In this document: in pieces, positions 35,798-47,700 of the stretch | Layout: each line of letters begins with the position of its first letter | How positions within the stretch are numbered: position 1 is the first letter of the stretch | Assembly: GCA_020466095.1 (NCBI GenBank) | Contig: CM035806.1 | Span: forward strand, 147,577,167-147,641,166 | Direction of reading: 5' to 3' | DNA from: Chlorops oryzae | Taxonomy: Eukaryota > Arthropoda > Insecta > Diptera > Chloropidae | DNA length: 64,000 nucleotides | Program-made: the position numbers and the translations under genes | The notes under the pieces: generated by a model | What the model was told of the DNA's origin: nothing | Database searches by the model: none | The model's input: only the letters and a program-made list of their open reading frames with translations

Positions 35798-36683
35798 CCC
35801 AGCGGCGAAAATGGTGCCTACAGAAGCAATGAACCGTAATACATTTCGTAGACCGTTGGCGGTAATGCGTACGACCTCATATACCATCCTAGTATACTTT
35901 CATTCGAGCGTGGCCGCTTTGTAGAGTGAACGTCTACCACCACCACATAAAGTAAGCTATTCGCCTACAATCTTGTATACTTTGTAAGCTATTGGTAGAC
36001 AGTTCGCCTAAAATCTGGTATACTTTGTGAGCTATTGAAAGACAGGCCACTTACAGTCTCGTATACTTTGTAAGCTATTGGTAAGCAATTCGACTGCAAT
36101 CTGGTATACTTTGTAAGCTTATGGCAGGCAATTCGCCTGCAATCTGGTATACTTTGTAAGCTTATGGTCGGCAGTTCGCCTACAATCTCGTATACTTTGT
36201 GAGCTATTGAAAGGCAGGCAACTTACAGTCTCGTATACTTTGTAAGCTATTGGCAAGCAATTCGCCTGCAATCTGGTATACTTTGTAAGCGAATGGCAGG
36301 CAGTTCTCCTACAATCTGGTATACTTTGTAAGCTATTGGAAGGCAGGTCGCTTTGTAAGCTATTGGCAAGCAATTCGCCTAGAATCTCGTATACTTTGTA
36401 AGCTATCGGTAGGCAATTCGCCTACAATCTCGTATACTTTGTAAGCTTATGGCAGGCAGTTCGCCTACATTCTTGTATACTTTGTAAGCTATTGGTAGGC
36501 AGTTCGCCTACAATCTCGTATACTTTGTGAGCTATTGAAAGGCAGGCCACTTACAGTCTCGTATACTTTGTAAGCTATTGGTAAGCAGTTCACCTACAAT
36601 CCTGTATACTCTGTTTCTGTTAATATTCAGGTCGCTTACAGTCTCGTGTACTTTGTAGGTGGTAGGCACTGTTGGCCTCTGGG
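35798..36683 (+). mobile_element. TIR element filled with a minisatellite, copy 3
   Basis: It starts CCCAGCGGCGAAAATGGTGC and ends GTAGGCACTGTTGGCCTCTGGG. AT flanks both ends. About 18 units vary more than in copies 1 and 2, with several TCTGGTATACTTTGTAAGCT variants. Same leader sequence. Confidence 0.88.
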
Positions 36684-38128
36684 ATGTTATAATACAAATG
36701 GCTGCATTTTATGTTACTCCTAATTGATTTGATTCGAAATATCGCTTGATTTGAAACAGTATGAAAAAAAAAAATATAAAAATTAATTAATCAATCAACT
36801 TTATTTTTGTCCATCATAATTTACATTGGAATGAATTTCGAACACTTGCGTTGGCAGATTCACTTCAAAAAATTATTAACAATTGCGTCAGGAATTTCAA
36901 AAATTTCAATTTTACATTTTGAAACCACTGGAACTGCGTTCTCAAAACTCCCGAAGCCCCATGGGTGACACTTCTTTATCTTTTACTTGGATTTATTTAA
37001 ATCTGCTTAATTTTTTTCATGAAAAAAAAAGAGAAAAATTTTTTTTTTACTTTTTTTCATCGCAAAATGATGATTTCTAACTCGTGGCGCAAGGTTACGG
37101 CTTCATTTGGGTTGCATAATAGCGTTTGTTTATTCGGGAGTCTAATGTATAAGGGTTAAAAAAAAACCCCAAAAAAAAAAAATCCAAATTCAACAAGTAC
37201 TTGAGAACCTTCGTATATAATTAAGTTTGTTCTTAAGCACCTAAATCCTTTTATAAGATTACAAATGCAATGTTAAAAACTCGCGGTGATTGTCACCAAA
37301 TAAAAAAATGAAAAAATGATTTCCATGATTTACTCGAGACAATATTTCTCCGTTTTTTTTTTTTTTCGTTAGAATGATTAAATTTGCGTTTTAAAATTAC
37401 TTAAAATTACTCAATCGTTTCAATTTCGATGTTCGATGTGTGCTTTAGACTATGCGTATACTTATGTGCATGCTAGTGTATGTATGTGTATTTGAATATC
37501 TAAAAATCTTTCCTACAAATATCTTAAATATACGCTTTATTGCTTTTTGATACGAGGCGTTTATTACCAAAGCCTCTGGAATTCGGTTCGTTGTACATAT
37601 TTCTTTTTAATTTATTAAGTTTTTTTTTTTTTTTTTTTTTTTTAAATTATATGTTGAGCAAAATGAATGGTTTCAGGTATTTATTTTGCGTATCTATCAA
37701 ATATATGATAAATTCATCAATTCATTATTATTACTTATTATCATCACCATTGGCACAAGGACTAGGGCTACATAATGTACGATGGACGAGAGCTCTCAAT
37801 GGTGGTCCTTTGTAAATGGCAAAAAACAACTAGGCAAGAGAAATTTTGGAAAAGAATCCAAATAATGATTGTTGATAGTACAACGTTGCCTAAAACGACT
37901 CCATCTTTTTATAAGTTATATAATAGTACTTTGTGTCATCTCTACTTTTTTGGTTTTTTTTTTTTTTTTTTTTTTTGTTAGTGCGTGTCGCTTTCATGCC
38001 ATACCGGCGCAAACTTTCATACAATGGCATCAAATTATGTGGTGTATAAATTGCGAGAAAAAAAATACATATATATATATAAGTAAAATATTGCATTGGC
38101 AACACTCTTAAATTATCCAAAAAGAAGT
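36684..38128. other. Intergenic DNA, no gene recognised
   Basis: T runs lie at 37356-37368, 37620-37643 and 37952-37978. Nothing else recognised. Confidence 0.45.
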
Positions 38129-38584
38129 TTGACGGTAGGTAGGTTGAAGTGAAGGCTGCCACTTACATAAGTGACCTATCCACATTCGAGCATGCTCGTG
38201 CGAGCGGCTCGGCTCGGCTCGATGCAATGCTCGATTGTAAGTGGTGATGTTAGCGAGCCAATTCATCAACCAACATCACCACATACGATCGAGCATTGCA
38301 TCGAGCCGAGCCGAGCAGAGCCGCTCGTACGAGCATGCTCGAATGTGGATTAACCACTTTAGGCCGTCAATCGGCCCACATTGTGAGACACCAAGGAGGT
38401 TTTCTTTTGTTTGTGTGAGTGTATTTGTCTTATTATGTAGTGTGCCCCTAGCATGGGGATTTTTGGACAAAACCAGTGCTAGGCTTGGAACATTACACTC
38501 CGTTTCACCTGTGCCGGGAATCGAACCTTGGACCCTGAGATTAAGAGCATAGCAGGCATCTCCTACGCTATCCCAGAGCCACAA
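38129..38584 (-). mobile_element. tRNA-headed SINE interrupted by a foldback
   Basis: On the minus strand the unit begins GTGGCTCTGGGATAGCGTAG (A-box-like), then has GGTTCGATTCCCGG (B box), followed by a CATGCTAGGGGCACACTAC-type body. It ends with a GTGGCAGCC..TTCAACCTACC tail. The same unit occurs at 58066-58310 in plus orientation. Here the tail is split by the 38180-38348 hairpin. Confidence 0.75.
38180..38348. repeat. GC-rich foldback, ~72-base arms, 20-base loop
   Basis: The left arm starts CCACATTCGAGCATGCTCGT and the right arm ends ACGAGCATGCTCGAATGTGG. The arms differ by one 5-base insertion and a few substitutions. They contain repeated GGCTC (GAGCC) units and CATGC palindromes. Weaker pairing extends about 10 bases further on each side. 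The transcript could form a long hairpin. Confidence 0.92.
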
Positions 38585-39544
38585 GTTTGACAGTAATAAA
38601 AATAAAAATTTAAAAAAAAATACAAAAAAAAATATAAAAAAATTATAAAAAAATAAAAAATAAAATATATAAAAAAAATTTAAAAAAAACGAAAAAAATA
38701 ACAAGGTCCCCAAGGGTTTCCCCTTTGCAAAACGCGCTCGAATTCAGCAGCAAAAAATAAAAATTATCAACTGTTATCATTAAAAGGGACCAACATCACA
38801 CACCCAGCCACATAGTCAATACATATTCCATGAAACCATTTAGCACCCATTAAAAACGAAACTAATCGAAATGTTTCTTCTTCTATATAAAAGCTTTTTC
38901 CAACCGCATACACCCATAGCTACATTAATACATATTTGTATATATATATATAGGTGTATAAGACGACATGGAATTAAATGCGTTCGTTTATCCTTTTTCA
39001 ATGCTAGCAAGGAATATTGCGAAACTATCAAACTAAAATAATGCTTTTGTGTATATACGTATATATATATATATTTATGTATATATATAAATGTATGTAT
39101 ATAGATATATAATTTGTCGTTGCTTCGACACAAGATTTCCAATAACGATTTCGTTAACTTCAAAAAAATTTCGTTTCGGCTGACGCTTAATTGAAAACAA
39201 ACGCCAATCGGTGGCCTTATAACTATATAAATGATCAATGCAATAACCATGTTGATTTATAAATCACAATAATTTTAATTATAACTTGGTTTTTTTTTTT
39301 TCTTTTCAAAATTTGACTTTGTTTCTAATGCCTAGTGCTAGATACATATCATTCAATCGTAGAACGTAACGTAAAATTAAGGCTTTTTTATTTTATGACT
39401 TGATTTTGCTTTCGGTTTTTTTAAATTTTGTTTTTTTTTTTTTTGTCTTCATCAAATCAAATTTTTTTAAATATTATATATATATATACGATTCTCTCCT
39501 TTTCATCGGACTTCATTGCAAGGACATACTTAATTTAGTAAGTA
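38585..39544. other. Intergenic DNA, no gene recognised
   Basis: A-rich low-complexity DNA lies at 38595-38705 and TA repeats at 38938-38953 and 39056-39110. Nothing else recognised. Confidence 0.45.
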
Positions 39545-39995
39545 CCCTGCAGTAATATGGACTGACCCAAGTGTAGCCTTCGGTCAGTACTTCATGTTAC
39601 CAGTTACTAGTCCCCTCATAATTCCACTTCTAATGTATTCAACTGACCATTCTTACATGCCTACCTAGGGGTTAAGTACTTAGTCCGCAATACTGCTAAC
39701 TCAATAGGCCAGTTTTTTATCAGTTCAGATGTCGTAATTTTGTCTAAGGTCTTAGGATACGTCATATGACAGCGGAAAATAAACACAAACTTCTGCACTA
39801 CTTCCGAAGTGGTGAAAATGTCATACTGCAGACTAACTCGCATAAACTAACCCTAACTGTTAATGACCGATTTGTTAAGAGCTAGCCGCTGTTTTCGATG
39901 GAGATGACATGCCATAATGTTAACCGGCTTAGGAGTTTGGACCGGTCAAAGGCCAGTCCTATTAGAAAACTTGACGCAAGGCTCATTACTCAGGG
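39545..39995 (+). mobile_element. MITE with CCCTGCAGTAAT ends, copy 2
   Basis: It aligns along its length with 7506-7915. The left end is intact; the right end reads ATTACTCAGGG, with one G missing. TA flanks both sides. It contains many one-base insertions relative to the 7506 copy. Confidence 0.8.
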
Positions 39996-41815
39996 TAGGA
40001 AGTAATTACTAAACAAATCGAGAGTCTTGCCGAATGAAGTTGGAAAGAATTGGAATATCAATCAACTTAGTACTCAGAAGGTGTTGTTCAATCGAACATG
40101 AAAAAGCTTTCAACAGGACATCGGAATGTTTAGTAGTGCAATAAATATAGAAGACCATTACAATCAACCGCAGGAACCAATATTGCAACGATTGAAGTGG
40201 AAGTCTTTGAATTTGAAAGTTCGGCATCAAATTGTTCTCAACCTGTGATGCCAAAATTAACATGATCCAATATCTGGAGACATTTACCTTCACCATACAA
40301 TCTTGCTTGTCATCGGAAATTCTTATTTTCACTATAGGTCATTCTGTATGAAATAATACACCGTGGATAATGTTTTCTAAAGCATTTTGTGCTACTTTCT
40401 TAAGGTAACTAGCAGTGTTCAAAGGCGGGCTCTACGCGCTAAAGCAGCAACAGAGTTAAATGTTCCTATACCTTTGGCTTTACTTTCGGGTTACTTGAAC
40501 GCATTACGCTGATTAAAAGTAATGCGTTTTGACATTTGAAATCATACATTTTCTGGATTTCTGCCGATATGACCTGTCATTGAAATTTCAGCTCTGATCC
40601 TTTTCTTAAAAAAACATGAGCTCGATAATGTCCCTTCAACTTGACCATTTTAACATGGGCTGTCCTAGGGAGCGGACTTTAGTCCGCAAAATCAAAAGTT
40701 CTGTTATTTTCAATAGGACATGTTTATTTTCAGCTTTATGCATACGTAAATGCGTGTCGTATATTTTGTATAGTGAATAAAAAAAATTAGATAAATGAAT
40801 TCATAAATTAATGATAAATAAACAACATAATATTCTTAATTATAATTTAAACTGTCATTTACAGACTACCCATAAACGAACACCTTTATTACCGATTGCC
40901 GGCTAGCCGGATTCGATGGAGAGAACTGCCATAATTTAACCGGTAGAATTTGGACCGGTCAAAGGCCAGTCCGTTTTAGAAAACTGACCGGCTCATTACT
41001 GCAGGGTAGGAAGTAATTATAAAAACAAATGAGAGTCTTGCCGAATGAAGTTGGAAAGAATTTTAATATCAATCAACTTAGTACTCAAAGGTGTTGTTCA
41101 TCGAACATGAAAGCTTTCAACAGGACATCGGAATGTTTAGTAGTGCAATAAATATGTACTTACATCAATCAAATAATATTGCAACGATTGAAGTGGAAGT
41201 CTTTGAATTTTGATCGTTCTGTTATTGTTGTGTCTTAACCCTGCTGGTGCCAAAATTCAACTTTTTTGAAGCCAATATCTGGAGAAATTTACTTTCAGCG
41301 AAAACAATCTTCTTGTAATCAGCTCAAATTCTTATTTTCACTATAGGTATATTTTGTATGAAAAATACACCGTGGATCAAATGTTTTCTAAAGCATTTTG
41401 TGCTACTTTCTTAAGGTAACAGCAGGGTTAAAGGGCGGGCTCTACGCTCTAAAGCAGCAACAAGTAAATTTCCTATACTTTGGCTTACTTTCGTTACTTG
41501 AACGCATACGCTGATTAAAAGTAATCGGTTTGCATTTAAATCATACATTTTCTATATTTCTGTCATATGACCTGTCATTGAAATTTCAGCTCTGATTTCC
41601 TTTTCTTCAAAAAAAAATGAGCTCGATACTTCCCTTCAATTTACTTTAACAGCGTGGGAGCCCTTTAGTCGCAAAATCAAAAGTATTTATTCTGTTTTAT
41701 TTTCAATGTAAATGTTTATTTTCATGCGTTTATGCATACGTAAATGCGTGTGTGTATATTTGTATAGTGAATAAAAAAAATTGATAAATGAATTCATAAA
41801 TTAATGTATAAACAA
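39819..41815. repeat. Direct duplication of ~1.0 kb containing a MITE end
   Basis: Sequence from about 39819-40849 is repeated at 40850-41815 (offset about 1.01 kb). Anchors are GGGTAGGAAGTAATTA (39993/41004), GCCGAATGAAGTTGGAAAGA (40028/41039) and ATGCATACGTAAATGCGTG (40737/41731). The copies differ by frequent small insertions and deletions. The right-hand end of the CCCTGCAGTAAT MITE is part of both copies. Confidence 0.85.
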
Positions 41816-42935
41816 AAAAGTTAATAATTACTTAATCTATAATTTTTAAAACATGTATAATTAATAAATAAATAAATAAATAAACAAAATGAATAAATAA
41901 ATAAATAAATATTTAAGCACGAAGCACAATGAAGGAAAACTTCATTAAATCTTGCATTAATGTATGAATATACCTTTGGTACTTTAGCCGAAATTTATAT
42001 CCTTATTAGCTATTCATGTAAATATACAATACTGTGTTCGAGTCTGCTAAATAGTGTATTAATATATAATATTAATCCCGATGTAGCTTTTTTTTTTTTT
42101 TTTTTTTTTTTTGCATGACTTAATTTACAATGACTGATTATGATTAGAGGATCGGCGACTAGAGTCGGTAAACCGATCGCCAACTATCCGGCTATTTATT
42201 TTGTGTGCATTTCTTCAATGATTTCACAATGTGAGACTGGGACTTTTGTCTGGTAAAAGGGTCACTGATCTCGGAAATGCCATCCAACGAATTGTTGAGA
42301 TCTTTTTGAGATCATTTGTTGCTAAATATGGGTAGTATTTCGGTTGAACCGGTTGAAAAACAGAGGCGTATCAACGCATTTTTGCATGTATCTCAAAGAT
42401 TTTTCTTCGGAAAAATTAAATGGGTGTGCCATTTTCGTAATCAGGGACCTCGATTTAGTTCAAAAATATCTTTCAGCGATGCCTTTTTTTTTGGTGCTTG
42501 GAATCTAGTGTTGTTTATAAATTTTTTGTTTTGTTTTTTAATAAATATTCTGGGTTCAGATCCCTCGATTACTTGGTTAGTCCTTGATGTTTATGATGTC
42601 TGGGTGTTAGGGTCTTTAAGGTCTGATAACCGCTTCCGCTCTCGCGTCTATTACAAGTTCCTTCTGTGTGTAATTATGTATGAAATATCTTTCACATACA
42701 TACCTTACTGTAATATGTATAGTATCCAAAAAAAAAAAACCAGTATTTTTATTCTATTGCAAATCTTGAACAAAGCAACTTTTTCTTGGGTGTTTTTTAG
42801 TTTCTAAAATTACTCGCCTGTAAAAAATTCGAGTATCGCCGAGAAACATTTTTGCATGTGTGAACGCGAAAGATATCGAAATACGTTTTTTTTTTCAGAA
42901 GAAGTTTTCGTCTCCCTAATACAAGCGTGAATATA
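41816..42935. other. Intergenic DNA, no gene recognised
   Basis: (AAAT)n runs lie at 41865-41912 and a T run at 42089-42112. The open frame at 42316-42807 has no recognisable domain. Confidence 0.45.
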
Positions 42936-43330
42936 CCCTGCAGGAAATGTCAATAGTGAATCTATACTCTTTCACTAATGACCGCGTCGACAGTACTACT
43001 GACCAGTTATACCCGTCGCAATGCTTTGCGTTATTGACATTTAACATTGAGTTGTCATTGCATGTCTACATGTAGACCAAGGAACTAATGACGATCTATT
43101 GAGGAACTATTGACGTCGGTACTATTATGTAGACAAAAAGGAGTACTCTTTTGCTTTATAAGGAGACACGTTGTTGACATCGTCAATAAAGATGAACTAT
43201 ACCTCTTGACAGTACCTACAGTTTCTCTAATGACACCGCCCGTAAATACTGTTGACGTTGGAACTAGTTCTCTTGTCTATATTGACGTCAGTATAGACAT
43301 GAGGCCATATGGCGACAGGCTTCCTGCAGG
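42936..43330 (+). mobile_element. MITE with CCCTGCAGGAA ends, copy 2
   Basis: Near-identical to 12681-13070. The left end CCCTGCAGGAAATG is intact; the right end stops at TTCCTGCAGG. The inner palindrome is damaged by one base (GTCAGTATAG). Confidence 0.85.
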
Positions 43331-45055
43331 CAATTTTATAAGATTTACGCTCGAATCAGCGGTAAACAAAACCGCGGGCATTGCCGATTAATCGGCCGAC
43401 TCTTGTCAGCCTTTTATATACAACCCGACTAATTCGGTTAGTGGGCCAGAGTCGCACTGTCTCTTATTATCATTTGATTATTTCCAATTGACTAGACGGT
43501 TTCTCAACACTTCAGCTCTATTTGAATGAACGAACAGTTTTCTCGTGGCTAGAGCTGTAACTTAGCACCTACTGTATGATTCAGTGCAAAAAAAAAACAA
43601 AAAAAAACCCCCGAGATAGTTGTAGATAGTGTATGTCAGTGTAGTGTATGTATCATAAATCTTCTCTAGATTAGCCAAGCACTCATAATCTCCTGCGTTG
43701 ATGAAATCATAATCTGCTCTGCCATCGATGACACATGGATAAAAATGACATTTATGATTGCTTCGGTCACAGGTCATCGCAGATGTTGCAGCTTGCGCAG
43801 AAGCAGAGAAAAAAACTTATGAAAAATCAAATATCTCGGGGCCGTTCAAGAAAGATTTTAACCTTAATAGAAATAGGTACACTCACAAACTCAGCCCATC
43901 GAAACTACGAGTACACGAGTTTCGCCTTCAAAGCTTATCCTAACAACGTCCGGGTATCGGTTCCTTCAACTACGCTTAAGATATGGACTAGATGTATCTA
44001 TTATTTTAATATTTCAATTTGAAAGTAAACAAAAAAAAAAAAAAAAAAAAAAAAATATTTCGATCGTGATCTTCCGCTCATATGGAACAAAGTTGCGTAT
44101 ATGTTGCGTTATATATGTATATGTTTTTATGTTATATGTTTTGCAAAGGGAATTAGTGAATTCTTACGATTTTTTTTTTTTGGTATATGCGTGTGCTTAT
44201 AAAAGAATCAGTTCCTTAAATTGACAAATATTTGTACATTAATCGTATAGCTATGCTTATTAACCATGCATGTCCTGAACGACAGGCCCGCCCGTAGGTC
44301 GTAGATTTGATGAAATTTTCACTGATTGCCTTAATATGTGAACTAAAAAAAAATATAAAACTTATGTATTAACGTTATATAAATACGTATGTATGTATGT
44401 ATGTATGTATGTATATTGTATATTGAAGAATTGGCTATAATTAAAAAATTTTTCATTTTTCTATCATTCTATCTTTGTAAAGACTTTAAAGAGAAATTGA
44501 CACCTACATGCAGCATTCCGCTTTAGTTTAAATTGACCAGATATTGTTAATGCCATAAAATAGAAATCAATTGTTCATTAAAAAAAAAAACTTTAACCTT
44601 TTAAGAAGCGATAAAAGTTTCTAAAGAGACACACACTACCATGATATGCGTGCTTCTCATGAGTACACTCAATGTTTTGCTGTTCATACGTCCATTCATA
44701 TCAGATTTTCCTGTTTTCGCCTGTCGAATTTGAATTCGCTTTTATCTCTGGAAATATCAAATCTTTCAAATCTTTCCAACATTTTCATTTTGATTTCAGT
44801 TTGTACTATATAAAAACTAATATGTATACAAAATATTTTGTATTGCACATTTTACGTTCGAAAGATGATGGGGCAATTTTTTCAATTTTTTTTTTATATA
44901 TTATATTTGGGTATATTTTAATATGAAAAACATTGTTGTCGGAGCTACATTGCGTTTGTTCGTACGTGTGTAATGTCCAGACCCACTCCAGATGGAACAT
45001 GCAAGACATACATATACTGATTAGATGAGCATCGCCAAGAGAAAACATTTAGCTA
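43331..45055. other. Intergenic DNA, no gene recognised
   Basis: An A run lies at 44031-44055 and (TATG)n at 44386-44414. Nothing else recognised. Confidence 0.45.
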
Positions 45056-45230
45056 TGTATGCATGTCCGTTCGTTCGTCTGTCCATCTAACCGTCCGTCT
45101 GCACTCAGTTTTCTCATCGAAGAAGTTAGGATATGTCGTTGAAACCCGATGTTGAAGATTGCTGGAGACATGGGCAAGAGGGGTTTTGATTTTTAGGGTC
45201 ATCTCTCCAGTGATAGACCCTGCTAAATAT
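45056..45230 (+). repeat. Remnant of the GTCCGTCTG dispersed repeat
   Basis: TCCGTTCGTTCGTCTGTCC, then CCGTCCGTCTG, then TCATCGAAGAAGTTAGGATA parallel the copy at 24010-24095, but are more decayed. A yet weaker trace is at about 46690-46745. Confidence 0.5.
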
Positions 45231-45284
45231 GCATGAACATCACATAAACGAAAAAATCCTCGACTTTCGATTGGGCAGACACGG

Positions 45285-45352
45285 TGTTGACGGGCGAGCG
45301 AGCACATATGCAATTAGAAAAAGAGAGTTCCCAGGTTCGAGTCCCACACATG
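45285..45352 (+). other. tRNA-like relic
   Basis: GACGGGCGAGCGAGCAC and a good B box AGGTTCGAGTCCC sit about 50 bases apart. The fold is incomplete, so this is probably a tRNA-derived SINE head. Confidence 0.35.
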
Positions 45353-45453
45353 GGAATCAAAAGCCGCATATAAAGAGCCTCAAAGCGTGTAAACAAAAAC
45401 AACAAAAAAAAAACCCACAATTGAAATTCATTATACAAGTATGTATGTATATA

Positions 45454-45905
45454 CAGGGTGTTCCGTTTGTGATGGTCAACCGGTCGGGAGCTGATAGAGG
45501 TGGTCAGAACTAACAAAAAATCTTATGGCAGGGGGGAGGGTCCAAATTGCACCCCTAAGGATTTATAAGGGAAAGAAAGAAATTTGCAGTTGTTTCAGAA
45601 AAAAAATTTTCACTCCTCAACGTTTGTATCCAAGATAAAAATTTTAATGCAGTTCGCCAGAGAATTGTCAGACCTTTCTAGGCGTATAAAATAGTCTTAC
45701 ACTTATTGCAAGCTTCAAGGGTATTTGAGGCTTCAAAGTCAAAATTTTAAAATTTTTTAAACATTTTTCGACTTTGAGAGCCATTTTGGTATGAAAAAGG
45801 TCCTATTAACACCCAAATTTTTTTTTTTATTCAAAATGCTGGATCGATTTTCTTTAATTTGGTACCCCATATGTCTAATAAATTTTTTGAAAATAAGATG
45901 AGAAA
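45454..45905 (+). mobile_element. Long-TIR palindromic element, right-truncated copy
   Basis: It begins CAGGGTGTTCCGTTTGTGAT after TATA and follows 16695 onward for about 450 bases. It then breaks off into unrelated T-rich DNA at 45944-45979, losing the right arm. Confidence 0.85.
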
Positions 45906-45942
45906 ATTAAATATCTGTATATGCGTTAAAACCTAAAAATAT

Positions 45943-45980
<38 letters not shown>

Positions 45981-47700
45981 AAAGCAAACTGTATTATAAA
46001 TATACCTTGGAAAGGGCTCGAAAACGAGTCCGAGAATATGAGTCATAGAAGACTCGAATTGATAGAAAATATGACTCGCAGAAGACTCCCAAATAAGATC
46101 ACAAATAAGAGTCGAAAAAAAGACTCGAAATTTGACTCGAAAGCGACCCGCAAATGATATCAAATATAATTCCCCAAGAAGAGTCCATTTTTGCTCCCGA
46201 ACTAAGACCTTTTTGATACCCATATTAATGGGCTGTGAAATTCTCTGTATTCCGAAACGTTGTCGCGATAGACTTCTCGGTTTTCTAAGGGTTAAGGATT
46301 TATTGATTCGTATTCGTATTCGTATTGCCGTTAGAACCTGATGTTTTGCTGGGACTGGTCACGCTTAATAGTACCGCTTTTAAAACGCCATATTCGTTTG
46401 ACATATTTGGAGGCACAGCGGCCCCTTCTTATTTCAAGAAACAACAAAGTTTCTCTAGAAACGCCTTTAGTCTGATTACCTACACTTAAGTATACTGATT
46501 CCGAGTTCCATGTGGGAATCATTTCAAATTCAATAGAGCTTTTTCCTTGCATATTTATCTATCTCTTTCTAATATGATTTCCATTTATTTATTTTTGTGG
46601 CTCTTGTTGGAAGTTTTAAAGGCTTAGAGTCTTATGCGTAACTTCAGCAGAGTATATTAGTTTTGTGCGGATCTTGTAACAGCTAGCCGTTTCCCTGCCC
46701 GTCTGTCCAAATGTGTGTATGTCCGTCTTTAGCCAAATCTCTTGACACATATCAAGTCAAAATTTTATAATTACTTATGTATGTATTTTATGTATGTAGG
46801 CATGCAGGACTTAAAGGATGATACTGAGTGAAAATCGCCCAAAAAAAAAAAAAAAAAAATCTTCGGAATCCCCTCAACACTTTTCGTAGATATGATTGGT
46901 GATTGATACACTTCTGAAGGACCGAAAAAAAAACATATCGCATTTGCGTGCGGAAAAGAGTAGAAGCTTCATATTCAAAATACGGGGTTAACCTTGATGC
47001 ATGAGAAAACTGGGTGTGGTCTGTTGACTGTCATGCCCACAAAAGGCGATTTTTCATAATAACTTTCGTATAGAAAAGAGATGAAAGATTGAGCTCAATG
47101 AGCGACTGTCATGCTTCCTAAACTTCCTGCGGAAAATTCAAGCAGTTTCAAAATTATCCCAGCACAGCTCCACCAACATAAACTACCAATTGGAATTGGA
47201 ACGACCATCTCTTAAGGAAGCTGGGTATATCCAAAGCGGGACGTAGCTAACTTAAGCATTCTGGTTTTCAAAAGCTAAAAAAAACAAAAAAAAAAAAAAA
47301 CTACACATAATATGAATGGGCTACGTTCGATTGCAGGAATACACATGCTCAAAGTGCATATGCTCGCATACACTCCTACCTGCAGCCAGTCAGTCATGTG
47401 GGGCAAATGGAACCCCATGTCACCACTGATGCCCCAAAGACAAGAACTAGAAATACGGACAATAGAATCTAACTATAAACGTGGTCAACGGGGTGTCTAT
47501 TCAGTTCGAACATTCATGTAACATATTAAATCCGCTTGCACCAGAGCTCTGTGCCTGTGCCCTATGCCTGTGCCCTGTGCCTGTGCCCAGTGTTCGACGG
47601 CTCGAGCTCCAATCTGCGCGCGCAGGATTTTGTTTGATTAAGTTAAAAGTTTTACTGAAAGCTTCATTCATTCGCCTTAAATTTTTTTAAATATTATCTA
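45906..47700. other. Intergenic DNA, no gene recognised
   Basis: A 36-base T run lies at 45944-45979. A GACTCG-rich patch (46024-46145) has about ten spaced GACTC strings. An A run lies near 46840-46858. A CTGTGCC(TATGCCTGTGCC) minirepeat lies at 47550-47590. Confidence 0.45.

Noticed and set aside
38276..38713. 145-residue minus-strand frame
   Set aside because: Crosses the SINE, the foldback and A/T-rich low-complexity DNA; Phe-rich start is poly(T) translation.
42316..42807. 163-residue open frame
   Set aside because: T-rich, Phe-rich translation without any known motif; no splice or start context.
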